Assembly: GCA_011009095.1 (NCBI GenBank)
Contig: VTPC01089954.1
Location: 585,742 to 649,741 of the forward strand
Direction of reading: 5' to 3'
DNA: 64,000 bases
From: Ignelater luminosus
Lineage: Eukaryota > Arthropoda > Insecta > Coleoptera > Elateridae
Part shown: piece after piece, positions 22,822 to 33,059 of the stretch
How positions within the stretch are numbered: the first letter of the stretch is position 1
Layout of the letters: the number at the start of each line of letters is the position of its first letter
Notes under the pieces: model-generated
What the model was told of the DNA's origin: nothing
What the model saw: the letters and a program-made list of their open reading frames with translations, nothing else
Databases searched by the model: none
Position numbers and translations under genes: made by a program

Positions 22822-23512
22822 CTCCCTCTGTTCCAAAACAGTTGTCACATTTCCAGTTCTATATTCTGAATATTGGCCCGTTTAGAAAAAAAATGATTTT
22901 AAGACGTTTCTAGGACACCATATAAAAATATTTTTGCTGTGGTATAAAAAGCAAAGTGAGGCTAAAAGCGGATCGCATAAAACTGAAGTTTTCAAAAGCC
23001 CACAAGTTGTCAATGTGAATTTGCACAAAATACAATTACAACGAGTGACAATTCAAGATTAAATAAGAAAATACTCAAAATAAGTTGTGCACGAAACGAA
23101 AGGAAAAACTGCGACCCGAAGATCACCTCCCAATTAGTATTACACGTAATCCGGAAACTTTATTAAAGGCTCAACAATGCTACAATCATAATTAAAATGT
23201 TTAGTTTTGCTTTAAGTTCATATGTAAGTAAGTTAGATAAATTAGTTTCTAGTAAAGATTTGATTTTATTTGCATTATAAAAATGTGCGATCGAAAAAAA
23301 ACGAAGTTGAGACGGGCCATGACTCGTACTAGGTGGCAGTGTTCTTCGCAAATATTTATTGTTTTATTCAAATTTTACTTTATAATTATCATTTTAAAAT
23401 GTCACATTGTGTACTGGTCATGGCCTACTTCAACTTCGTTTTTTCTCGATCGCAGGGTATTTCAGAACAATATCTAATCGTTAAATGTGACATCTATTAT
23501 GGAACAGAAGAG
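22822..23512. mobile_element. TA-flanked MITE with Stowaway/mariner-like ends
   Basis: The left end, CTCCCTCTGTTCCAAAACAG then TTGTCACATTT, matches the complement of the right end, CTCTTCTGTTCCATAATAG then ATGTCACATTT, with one gap. TA flanks both ends (22820-22821 and 23513-23514). CTCCCTC.GT.CC is the well-known end motif of plant Stowaway MITEs and plant mariner-like elements. The interior has no transposase. Confidence 0.65.
23285..23454. repeat. Inner inverted repeat within the MITE
   Basis: TGCGATCGAAAAAAAACGAA, then GTTGAGACGGGCCATGAC, pairs with the complement of GTCATGGCCTACTTCAACTT, CGTTTTTTCTCGATCGCA. The arms are about 38 bp and the loop about 94 bp. It could be an independent small hairpin element nested in the larger MITE. 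Confidence 0.65.
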
Positions 23513-23519
23513 TAATTGT

Positions 23520-24388
23520 TATTAACAATAACAGTCATCCCGATTTATCTAGCTCGAAAGTTTATATATAGCAATCTCGTTCCCCTAGAAACTTTTTTGC
23601 GAACTAACTAATAATTCTAAACCACAGAAATAAACACCTGCCAGTAGACCAGCTCTCATGTCAGAGACGGGTTCAACATAACTCTGTAAACGCGTGAAAC
23701 AACCAAACCAGAATCTAGCACAAAAATTTGAAATTGGATCATTTTATCAAGATCAATAGACACTAATCTCTGTGTAGTAAGAACTTCTCTACCAGAAATA
23801 ACAAAAATTACAGATACACGACGCTTTTATGAAGGCACAAAATCATTAAGAAGAATAATATTGACATATTGCAAGGAACGCAAAAGTAGGGTTGCCACTA
23901 CTATTAGTTTACAAAGATCCTTTATCATGTCTGTTTCGGAATAGGAGGATATGACCTCTCCATGCTTGGTTTCAAGCCAAATCTGTTTTGAAGTCTTCAA
24001 GTGAGATTACCTCCAGAGCCGCCCTACCCGCAAGAACGCAAAGACAATTTTTGCTTAAGGGCTTTGCACATACGAGTATTTACATGCAAAAGTTGGTCAA
24101 AAGGTTAAATTGTAAAATTTATTGTTGCTGCAAAAAAAATATCTCATATGAATCTTAAGATGTTAAGGAATATTTTCACTAGTAAAACCGCCTCCTTATA
24201 GCACTTGCAGTACCCGTCAGATAAGCCCAAAGTCGACTGTCTATTCAATTGCAACCAAACACTTGAGTTTATGTGTCGCAATACCTATATTTTGAAATTA
24301 GTATTTTCTTTTTATGCATAACATTATAAATTTGTGTATTACTGAGAATTCTGATACAGGTATGTATAGTGTATTTCAGTGTATATTA
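23520..24388. other. Gene-free stretch with hAT-like end motif
   Basis: At 24014-24078 the sequence reads CAGAGCCGCCCTACCCGCAA, then ACAATTTTTGCTTAAGGGCT. A related segment recurs at 27936-27979. Nothing else is recognised. Confidence 0.35.
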
Positions 24389-24390
24389 TA

Positions 24391-24421
24391 AAGGGTTTTC
24401 CAATAAGAGGTGTTATTTTGA
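24391..24421 (+). repeat. Left terminal inverted repeat, copy 1
   Basis: This is 31 bp, starting AAGGGTTTTCC and ending GTTATTTTGA, with an exact complement at 25665-25695. It is the presumed transposase binding site. Confidence 0.92.
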
Positions 24422-24504
24422 ATAGCCCGCTATTTCGGTAGATGTCACTTTTGAAGCTATCATTTTTTGACATTTGACAAGTAGAAACTACGCCATTAAT
24501 AAAT

Positions 24505-25590
24505 ATGGAACGATACACGCTTCAACAACGCATTGAAATTATTAAAATTCACTATAAAAATGGTGAAAATTTGGCAGAGACGGTTCGTAAAACTCGAACA
24601 TTTTTGGGTCACCGTGAAGCACCTTGTCGGACCGCAATACAGAAATTGGTGAAAAAATTCGAGCTCTTGGGACAAGTTAGCGATGTGAAGAATAAAACCC
24701 GTGCACGTCGCTCAAGAACAGCCGAGAATATTGCTGTTGTAGCCGAAAGTGTTAAAGAAAACCCAGGTTTGTCCATTCCTCGTCGTTCTTTGGAATTAGC
24801 CATTCCACAAACGTCATTACACCGTATTTTGCATAAAGATTTGGGTCTTAAGGCTTATAAAGTCCAGTTAACACAAGAACTCAAGCCGGCCGATCATCAA
24901 CAACGTCGTGTCTTTGCTGATTGGGTCGTTGAAATGCATGAAAATGATCCAGAATTCCATCGAAAAATCATCTTGAGTGATGAGGCCCATTTCCACCTCG
25001 GTGGCTTCGTCAACAAGCAAAATTGTCGGATCTGGGGCTCAGAAAATCCAAGAGTTATTGTTGAAAAGTCTCTCTATCCTCAACGTGTGACTGTTTGGTG
25101 CGGTTTATGGTCCGGCGGAGTCATTGGACCTTACTTTTTCGAAAATGAGGCTGGAGCAACAGTTACGGTGACTGGATTGCGCTATCGAGAGATGATTAAC
25201 GATTTTTTATGGCCGGAATTGGATGGTATTGATCTGGACAACGTTTACTTTCAACAAGACGGCGCTACGTGCCACACAAGCAACGAAACCATTGATCTTT
25301 TACGGAAAAAGTTTCCGGACCGTGTTATCTCTCGAAGAGGTGATCACAATTGGCCACCGAGATCTTGTGATTTAACACCTTGCGACTTCTTTCTTTGGGG
25401 CCACGTGAAAGAGAAGGTCTACGCCAACAGCCCAGCGTCGATTCAAGACCTCAAAGATGGAATTCGTGAGGCTATCGAGGACATAGGGCAGCCACTTTGC
25501 GATTTGGTTATGGAAAATTTCATGAAAAGGATATTGTCCTGTAAGCGTGGTCGTGGTGGTCATTTGCCTGATGTTATTTTCCACTATTAA
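24505..25590 (+). CDS. ITm-superfamily transposase, intact
   Basis: This 361-residue protein would cut and paste its own element. Residues 1-55 form an N-terminal helix-turn-helix (starts MERYTLQQRIEIIKIHY). A basic linker (KTRARRSR, 64-71) follows, then a second helix-turn-helix at about 85-127 with SLHRILHKDLGLKAYK. The catalytic core has Asp159 in ILSDEAHFH, Asp252 in FQQDGATCHT and Asp289 in RSCDLTPCDFFLWG. Asp252 to Asp289 leaves 36 residues between (41 to Asp294). The SCD motif replaces the usual SPD but the Asp is kept. The start is the first ATG after the left repeat, and the length is normal. The protein is identical to that at 58533-59618. It is closest in style to insect proteins labelled mariner/Tc3-like. 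Subfamily needs a tree. Confidence 0.93.
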   Translation: MERYTLQQRIEIIKIHYKNGENLAETVRKTRTFLGHREAPCRTAIQKLVKKFELLGQVSDVKNKTRARRSRTAENIAVVAESVKENPGLSIPRRSLELAIPQTSLHRILHKDLGLKAYKVQLTQELKPADHQQRRVFADWVVEMHENDPEFHRKIILSDEAHFHLGGFVNKQNCRIWGSENPRVIVEKSLYPQRVTVWCGLWSGGVIGPYFFENEAGATVTVTGLRYREMINDFLWPELDGIDLDNVYFQQDGATCHTSNETIDLLRKKFPDRVISRRGDHNWPPRSCDLTPCDFFLWGHVKEKVYANSPASIQDLKDGIREAIEDIGQPLCDLVMENFMKRILSCKRGRGGHLPDVIFHY

Positions 25591-25664
25591 CGGCATACCT
25601 TCCTCTTTATAATGAAATAAACATCCGATCATTTATATTAAAAAACGGCACTTTTCTTTGAATA

Positions 25665-25695
25665 TCAAAATAACACCTCTTATTGGAAAACCCTT
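25665..25695 (-). repeat. Right terminal inverted repeat, copy 1
   Basis: This is the exact 31-bp complement of 24391-24421, followed by TA. Confidence 0.92.
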
Positions 25696-25994
25696 TAGTT
25701 GTAGCAATTAATTTATAAACTTTATAACGGTTCTAAAAGATAATGCAAAGAATTGTACTTTTTTCAGGTGACATCAAACTTTTTGATAGGTTTTGTTACA
25801 CTTCCGGGTATTTCCTGGTGTTGTTTTTGTTTAACAATAAAGACCTGACATTGTAATATCACTCAATATTAAAATTAGTTCCAACTTGATCCAAATCACT
25901 GAGTTATTAACTTTAATATAAATCTACCCCCAAAACCATTAATTTCGATCTGCACCATTTTGTTGGTTTTTTATTGATTCTAGGACCTTCAGGA

Positions 25995-26340
25995 GTCAAA
26001 GTAATGACTCGGCAGCGTTTCTTTGATATAATGCAAGAATCTAATGAAAGTGATATCAATGGCAAACTACAATACGCCGAAACTTTTTTGGCAAAATGCG
26101 AAAAATGAACTTCTGAGAACAAGCAAGAATTCAAGAATGTGATGTTTTGTTTAAAAAACGAAATTAAGCGTAGAAGGGTTTTTTCGCATTACATAAAAGA
26201 ATTATTCTTGAAAAAAATGAGAGTTAGCCATGAGGAACTTTTAAAATACCGCGGAGTCGACAAGAACTAGGACGTCCGAAAAAGAGTTTTAAGGAATCAA
26301 GTGAACGAAGCAAAAGGCGTAAGAATGAACATCACATCAT
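25995..26340 (+). pseudogene. Unidentified decayed reading frame
   Basis: Frame one reads VKVMTRQRFFDIMQESNESD then INGKLQYAETFLAKCEK. After one stop it continues ENKQEFKNVMFCLKNEIKRR to VSHEELLKYRGVDKN. The neighbouring frame continues KIPRSRQELGRPKKSFKESS then ERSKRRKNEHHI. Codon use and charge pattern look like true coding sequence broken by a stop and a frameshift. I recall the GRP.KSF.ESSERSKRRK pattern from uncharacterised repetitive proteins of invertebrates, but cannot name a family. It lies between the two related segments at 24014 and 27979 and might belong to an old transposon bounded by them. No function can be assigned. Confidence 0.4.
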
Positions 26341-26344
26341 CTAA

Positions 26345-29300
26345 AGGATCGAACTCGTTAGTTTAAGACGCTATTTCAAGAGTTGGCTTTAAGATACTTT
26401 ATTTTGTGGCACTATACTACCGGAATTCCTACTAGATGCATATCGAATTTACCTTTTCCCGTTATATTGGAAGATAATTTCAATACTGTCTTGTTTCCTG
26501 CCACTTCAAAAACAACATGGCAAAAAAACTGGCAATTTCCTAGCAACCAGCAAATTTGACAAAAAAACCTGTAGTTCTGGCTGTTTCATTGATTGTTTGA
26601 ATTTCCGTACAGCTTTTAACTAAGAGATAATACAACAAACATCAACTGAAAACAATACAGACAATGGAAGGAAAAGTTCTTTCAACGGACATGCTTCAAA
26701 GCACAAACTTCTCTTCCGGTGTAGAGCACTAGTAAGCTTAACTCTTTTAAAGATGGGTCTTTTGTCTACATTCTGCAAGTCTGCAATCCGGAAACCTCCG
26801 TTCTAGGCTTCTACAAGAGAAAAATTCGTCAAAGTCATTCTGGCTGAAATCGACTGATCCGATTCTTGACTGAACTCAAAAGACAGATTGATTCAAAAAA
26901 TCTTATTCTGTCGTAAATGCTCAACCTGCACAGAGATCCCCATTGTTCATTTCACGCTCTTGAAGCCGGGATGCAATACAAAAATTCCGGCCTGGAGATA
27001 GTCAAATCAAAGCAACCTTTTTAGGATCACCAAGCTGACTCAATACTGTTAAGTATTAACAGTTTGTAAATTATTTCCAAGCAAAATTCTCCACTTACAA
27101 ATGCCTTAGCCGCAAATATACAAGCACCGTTTTCAACTAGTTTGAAAATGCCGATAGGTCTAAAAAGTTGGATAAACTCAAAAATTAATGAAAGGTATTT
27201 TAAACATAGGTTTAGACTGATGCAAACCCAAACTTCTGGACCGATTTAGACACCTTCGTTTACCCGAATAGACCATGTCGTGCCTCATGTCAATTTTCCT
27301 CACAACCCACTTGTCTAATATCATTTTATATAACATCACTTTATCTCATTAAAAAAGTTTTGACATTTCCCATACGTGAAAAAAAACGTTTAAAAGTAAC
27401 TAACCTAACATAGACCTCGATCTTACGAAAAAAGCTTTAGGATTTAGTAAAATGCTTATTAGACAAAATAATCTTAGATGAAGATTGAAAGGATTCTTCA
27501 GATAAATCGGCAAGTAGACTCTTACTTTCTCAGACTGTGATTTTTTTACCTCAAAAGTACATCAGATGCTGACGACTCACTGTAGCTGTGGATAGTTTTA
27601 TTATAATAGCTTGCAAAAGTTAGATTACATTATTTTGCAGCACCCAATAGATCAGGGATGGATCAAGACGTTAAGCGTCTTATGCACAGCTGAAGTAAAG
27701 TAAAATTTGTTAAGAGGCGTGAAAGTAGAGAAGAGTACCGTATGTCTGTTCTGGAATCAGAAGGGAACCGTCATGCATGTATCCGAGGCCTCTTTCTAAT
27801 GGGCGTCTGCTGAGAACTTTCAAACCCAGACTCATAACTCGATAAGATTTTATTTACCCGTAGGATAACCTCATTGTCTATAATTATGAGTAAAAATATA
27901 ATTTATAGGAAATGGAAAAAAATACGAGCGGAAAAACAATCTTTGCTTAAGGGCTGTGGCATATTTTGAGCCGGCCCTGGATATCGTAGGGGTATTGAAA
28001 TAAAACAAGTTTTAAAATGTTCCTCTTACGTAAACAAGTAATTATTTGCGTCATAATGAATTAATTAGGCACAAGCTAACTCAGTATTCAATATATGTTT
28101 ACAGTCGGAAAACATGGGACCCGCCATCTTAGCTTTACTTTCTTATCATATAAACATAAACAATAACTTCACTAATTAAGTTTGCATAGCTAATCTATAC
28201 AGTCACATTTTACGAAATTAAATAATAATTTAATTGAATAGGATTCTAAACTAAATTTACTATCAGTTAAGCAGATACTGTGGCAATTGCGCATAAAATC
28301 GGCTCGCCGATAGAATTTCTTTTTCTTTAATAATTTTCGATATTTTTCATGTAAATGAAAATTATAATGCATTCTGAATATAGAATCCTTGAGAGGGACA
28401 GTCTCTAGCCTATCCGGCATTGCAGGTAGCTTAAAAGCACTGTGCCACAGCATGTTCATCGTTCAATTTGTTACAGGTTCTAAGAAAAGCCAGCTATTCA
28501 ATACCGTAATTTCTTGGTGTCCATGTGATGAATTTGTACTCGGATATATTCAACTCAGTATTTTTAATAATAAGACAGTCTCTTTATTTGTGTATCGATA
28601 AAGTATATTGTTCTATCGACAAACTTAGCCCCCCGTAAAGAAAAACTGTTGCAATTTCTAATGAGTTCCTGCTTCCTCTCTATCTATACAAAGTGGCTTT
28701 TTTGAGGGGAGATTCTAGAGGATGAATTTATACCCTGCGCAGTCGACTGCTACACGCTTAATGATCTATTTCGCGCACAAGCGCCGCTTGCGGTACTTTA
28801 CTAAACCTCTAGGAAACATTATTGGCTCAGATTCGGCAGTAATCTTTTGCACTTGACTTTAACTAGATTCAAGGAATGTAAAACAATATTAAAAGATAAC
28901 TGCTTTTTATCTAGTCCCAATGTCATCTTTGAAGAAAAAGTTGTTGTCACTCACCGTTGGTAATCTCTTTCAATAGGTTTTAATAGACAAAATCTAGAAA
29001 ACGATACTTCACATTAAATCAGAAGGAAAGTGCCGGTTTTCTACACCAGGAAGAGTGGTTTGTATACAAAACAGAAAAGGAATTTCTTTGCATAAAGAGT
29101 TCTTTTGACTAACGAAATGGCAGATCAAAATCTCATTGAGTTTCTAATGTTATCATCTATTTGACAACTAATTACTAGAAACACGGGCACTGTTGGGTAA
29201 TGATTCTCATCTGGATTTTCTAAATAAATAAAATAACGGAAAATGAATGGTTTTTTTATCTCAAAATGGAAGAAAGGCAAATATTCCATACATACAATGT

Positions 29301-29575
29301 TAAAGATTGCAGATCTTCAACGCATAATACCGCAACTTTTGCAGAAGTAGTTTATATTCTGATACATTGAAACTAATTATAGGTTAGACCGAGCAAGAAT
29401 GTCGACAGATGGAATCATGTTATTGTTGGTACATTGTATCTATCAAACAGAGTGAAGATTCTTTTGGCCTTTCTCCTCTAGTATGTCTGAACGGAAACAA
29501 AAAAGATTAAAATTTAATGAAACTCTGATAATTCCTGTGGTAAAACAATGAGTACTATAATTCTGTATAACAACA
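26345..29575. other. Gene-free stretch with repeat fragment
   Basis: The only recognised item is at 27936-27979, ACAATCTTTGCTTAAGGGCT then GAGCCGGCCCTG. This resembles the segment near 24014-24078 in the same orientation and a hAT-type end (CAGGGCCGGC in complement). No gene is supported. Confidence 0.4.
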
Positions 29576-29584
29576 ACAATGGGA

Positions 29585-29870
29585 ATCTTGGTGGCTCTGA
29601 TATCTACGCATCTGACCATCAACCCAATGGTTGTGGGTTCAATTCCTGGTCGAAGTCCTGAGATTTCTCAAGCGGAAAAAATCTGGAAAAGGATGCCATC
29701 GGGAGAGATGTAAAGCAGCGGGTCCCATGTGACTACCCATGAGTTGCACGTTAAAAATACCTATCAGGGTTGGGAAACCCCGAATTCGGCTAAATTCTAG
29801 TTGACGGCGAAATAACCAAAGTAGTTGACGCTATGAGGTCCCAGGGAATCGCGACCCTAACAAAACAGAG
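29585..29870 (+). mobile_element. tRNA-derived SINE
   Basis: GTGGCTCTGATATCTACGCA, then TCTGACCATCAACCCAATGG and TTGTGGGTTCAATTCCTGG, lays out like a tRNA: a degenerate A box, an anticodon-arm-like middle and a good B box (GGTTCAATTCC at 29636-29646). The tRNA-unrelated body follows (GGGAAACCCCGAATTCGGC, GTCCCAGGGAATCGCGACCC) to about 29870. There is no amino-acid acceptor pairing, so it is a SINE head, not a tRNA gene. The 3' limit is approximate. Confidence 0.55.
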
Positions 29871-29874
29871 CACT

Positions 29875-30580
29875 TTCAATTGATTTCTGCGAGTTGTTAG
29901 TTTTTAAAATGATCGTCACTTTCAAAATGTCTAGCAACAAAAATAATAGAAAATTTATTACTGTCGTTATCTAAACATTCAACAGCTACTCTGAGAAGAC
30001 CAGTTTCTATTTACTTGCGATGTCGGGGACAGTCTGGCTACTACTACTACATGCATAAGATGCTTCACAGCCTGTGTTTCGCGGCCCTCTGATCGTTTCT
30101 AATCAGGTCATGAATGGTCTTGGCGAATAATAAGAAATAATTAATCAACCTAAAGTCCGAAGATAGTGAGTGAGAGGTAATTTCTGAAAATGATTGTTTT
30201 AGATGAGCAGTCGATTCACATTTCATTGATTTATACACAGTGATCCAAAGAAAATTTAACCCTCCCAAAGAACTAGTCTCAAAATGAATTTTCAAAAAAT
30301 TAGAAAAACAGGTCAATTTTGATTTTGATGAATACGTCAAATTACATTTCCGTGCTGTCTGCAACAACTCCCTTACAGATTTTAAATAGCAGGGAGATTA
30401 AGTAACACATTACTTAAAAAGGCTTCTCATCCTCTATACAACCGCTTCTTGAATGGTTAAATTAGGAAAATTGAAAAAAAAACTTTAAGGAATGTACATA
30501 CACTGGCCAAAATGAACTCCATTGGGTTACAATTTTTTTTCTGACAATTATGAACACATTCAGTTTGTCGAATTTTGACT
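29875..30580. other. Gene-free stretch
   Basis: A 100-codon minus-strand open frame (30367-30065) has no recognisable motif, and I do not support it as a gene. Confidence 0.35.
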
Positions 30581-30581
30581 T

Positions 30582-30701
30582 TTAGGTAGAATGAAGTGAA
30601 CTTTTGATGTAAGGTGTTACTAAGGTAGCTAGATCAAGTAATATAATTGGCCATTCTACGAGATCTCTTCTGCTAATCCAACGACGTGAAAAACGTTCGT
30701 T
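30582..30701 (-). pseudogene. ITm transposase scrap
   Basis: The minus strand reads NERFSRRWISRRDLVEWP, then LLDLATLVTPYIKSSLHS. This aligns by eye with the insect transposase pattern FPNRWIGRRGPVEWP.RSPDL.PLDFFLWGYIKSLV. The third catalytic region has lost SPDL in favour of LLDL. Only the C-terminal part remains. Confidence 0.5.
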
Positions 30702-30779
30702 CCAAGAATGCCGTGCCATCTTAGTTCGTTTTGTAAGGTTGTTATCATTTTCGAAAATCTTGGTGATCATAGAGTCAAT

Positions 30780-31820
30780 CTAGTCTAGTCTTCTAATAAA
30801 TGTAAATATCAAGTATCAACAAATTTGAAGTTTTTTTTAATTTGGAGATTCAAAAAGCAATTTCTCAAAAACTAATCTATAAATTTTGCATGCTTTGTTT
30901 GGTTTGTAAGGGGATTGCTGTAGAAGATACAGGAGCGGAGTCTTGGGTATGAATCTTAAATCAAAATTGGTCCAAAACCAAAATTGTCTTGTTTTGTCAA
31001 CTTTTTTAAAATTCATTTTGTGACGAAGTTTTAAGAGGTGTCGAGGTTTTGTTGAAGAAAGGTTGGATCTAAATAAAAGAGACGATTTGCTTTGTAATGA
31101 ATGGGAATGTTGAAGAATACCATATCGAAGAAAAGGGAAATTAAATTATAAACGACATTTCTGTTGAAAATAGCATAAGGTTATTAAGTAACAGGTATGA
31201 AGAAACACTGTTTTATATTAGTGGCATACTAATTACCATTACTTTCGACCTCGAGGCATAGCAGTATCTGTGGAAATCAAACAGCTAATGCTAGGTTTTA
31301 ATAAAAAGAACATCTTTCTAGGCATTTCTGAGTGTAGAAAATAATTGATCCATTGCAATTAAACTTTGGAAAAATTTTAGAATGAATGGAATACAATGTA
31401 CCGTCTATGAAAAACAAGATGGCTACGAACAAAAACCCTTTTTGCAGAATTGCAACTTTACCGATTTTTCTGAACAGAAGGATTATCAGAATTGTTACTT
31501 ACTTCTTAAACAGATTACGGTCAAGTTAACAAGCATAAGGAGAATGTAGAAATACGCTGAAAATAAGAGACGTCTGATCAATGTTAAAAGTTGATTATAT
31601 TTTCAGAGTACTTCTGTTTACACAAGGCTATAAAAAGAGTGCTATTAGGGAGTAAATCTTTGTCATAAGGCTTTTATACTACGAAGAATGAATTCAGCAC
31701 TTATAGCGAGAACGGCTCAATCAGAAATAGTAATAGAAAAATAATATAAAATTGAGGTGCTAGATAATTGATTAGTAGTGGAACTAGTCGGGTAAATTAC
31801 ATAGCTAATGGGTGCAAGAA
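30780..31820. other. Gene-free stretch downstream of the minus-strand gene
   Basis: I could not identify a further exon of the 31825-33051 gene here, although one would lie on the minus strand if the GTAAGT at 31828-31823 is used as a donor. Confidence 0.35.
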
Positions 31821-31824
31821 TTAC

Positions 31825-31946
31825 TTACTTTCGTTTCAAGCCGTTTGGTAAGGTAGTTTGTGTTGTCTTCTTTCTTCGTTTTGTTTTTTTGATGTTGTTT
31901 CTCAAAACAGCTTGACTTAAAATGCTTTCTTGTGGTGATGGAAAAC
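31825..31946 (-). CDS. Shared second exon of unknown two-exon gene
   Basis: On the minus strand a pyrimidine-rich tract with TTTTTACAG (strong acceptor) precedes position 31946. The exon reads GFPSPQESILSQAVLRNN then IKKTKRRKKTTQTTLP and NGLKRK. The first Gly codon is split: one base comes from either first exon and GT from this exon, so both upstream exons join in frame. It is very basic with a nuclear-localisation look. The end is ambiguous: the frame stops at TAA (31827-31825), but that stop lies inside AA|GTAAGT, a consensus donor, so the exon may instead end at 31829 and continue to an unseen exon. I do not recognise the protein. Confidence 0.55.
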
Positions 31947-32222
31947 CTGTAAAAACAAAAAAAGGGCTTAAAACTTTCGGGAGTTGCATTTGTTTGGTAA
32001 TTAGCAAAGCAAAGAAATTTAAAATCTTATTCGGGACCAAGTTTCTATAATATATTAGCTTCTTAAAAAATTAAATATTTCATGGCAGAAGTTATCATCC
32101 TCTTATAAATAAAACTGATAAAACTGTTGTTATTATTATTTCACAGGTGTGATGACGTCAGATTGCATGTAAATGCAGGTAGTTTTGCCACTTAAAAATT
32201 TTTAACATCTAGCACCATTATT

Positions 32223-32261
<39 letters not shown>
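32223..32261. repeat. (AAT)n microsatellite
   Basis: About 13 uninterrupted TAA/AAT triplets lie in the presumed intron between the shared exon and the nearer first exon. Confidence 0.95.
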
Positions 32262-32322
32262 GCGTATTTATCTCATTCCAAAGCACTTATTATTATAATT
32301 AAACATAACCTGAATAACTAAC

Positions 32323-32536
32323 CATCGCCTCTTTCATGATTAGGATTAATACGGGGCCCGTCAATCATTTCGAAATTAACTATCATACCAAATAGTTGTG
32401 GAGCATCTCCATTATCATGATTACGTATATTAAATTCAACATCTCGTAATATATCTAGAATTTCACGAAATATAAAATGGTGTATTCCGTAGAAAATTAT
32501 TCCGGCCCCAATTAATGTAAATGCCAATTTATCCAT
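32323..32536 (-). CDS. First coding exon B of unknown gene
   Basis: This starts at ATG (32536), MDKLAFTLIGAGIIFYGIHH, then FIFREILDILRDVEF, an amphipathic or hydrophobic N-terminal stretch of about 30 residues. The exon ends GGCGATG|GTTAGT (donor at 32322), phase 1. Joined to 31946 it gives ERGDG-FPSPQE in frame. The N-terminus is clearly paralogous to that of the exon at 32787-33051 (MEKFAYSLISAGIFHGL): MxKxAxxLIxAGI is shared. It is either an alternative first exon or the first exon of a tandem duplicate. The total product would be about 110 residues if exon 2 ends at its stop. I do not recognise the family. Confidence 0.55.
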
Positions 32537-32786
32537 ATCAGTTTCAATGTTTTGTTTTTTTTGAAGTAGAAATTATTTTTGTTGTATTTATTAAAAAAAA
32601 AATACGAGGAATTTTAAATGAACTTTCAAAAAATTCTTTTAAATTTGACAATTTACTGTTTTGACTGTATTGGATTTGTTTTTATTTCTCGATATCATTT
32701 GGTTATTTGTCAAAACGTTGTCAAACGGTGTTAGAAAGAAAAAAAAACTTAAAGTTTCCATTTATAAAATAATTTTATGTACTAAC

Positions 32787-33051
32787 CTTCACCTCCAGAA
32801 GAATTAGCTAGCTGATAACTACTGTTACTATCAGGTAGATCTATCAATAAATCTTCTTCTACCTCCCATTCTGAATATTCTGACAGATCTTCTGGTTCGT
32901 ATTCTCCCAATTCATTCATTTGCATATCCATTTCATCTAAAGGAGGTGTACGAACAGCTTGGTCTATTCGTTCCAATATTAAATCAACAAGGCGTTGTTG
33001 TAATCCATGAAAAATCCCAGCACTAATTAAACTGTATGCAAATTTCTCCAT
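32787..33051 (-). CDS. First coding exon A of unknown gene
   Basis: This starts at ATG (33051), MEKFAYSLISAGIFHGLQQR, then LVDLILERIDQAV, predicted amphipathic helix. A strongly acidic segment follows (EYEPEDLSEYSEWEVEEDLL). The exon ends GGTGAAG|GTTAGT (donor at 32786), phase 1, and joins exon 2 as GEG-FPSPQE. The product would be about 128 residues: helix, acidic middle, basic tail. The acidic and basic segments would suit a small nuclear regulator, but that is inference only. It lies 250 bp upstream of exon B on the same strand. No TATA box or initiator is convincing. Confidence 0.58.
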
Positions 33052-33059
33052 TTTATTTT

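Larger units (their letters stand above)
24391..25695 (+). mobile_element. Intact 1305-bp mariner-like transposon, copy 1
   Basis: The ends are perfect 31-bp terminal inverted repeats starting AAGGGTTTTCCAATAAGAGG (24391-24421 and 25665-25695). TA flanks both sides (24389-24390 and 25696-25697), the signature target duplication of the ITm superfamily. The element holds a 114-bp 5' leader, one uninterrupted transposase gene and a 105-bp 3' region with AATAAA at 25616-25621. It is complete by every feature I can check and nearly identical to the copy at 58419-59723, so it is probably recently mobile. Confidence 0.95.

Noticed and set aside
24609-25632. Minus-strand open frames across the mariner-like element (also at 58637-59660)
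   Set aside because: They are shadows of the transposase gene on the opposite strand.
24014-27979. A complete hAT element bounded by CAGAGCCGCC and GCCGGCCCTG
   Set aside because: The flanking 8 bases do not match and the shared inner motif is in direct, not inverted, orientation; kept only as a tentative remark.
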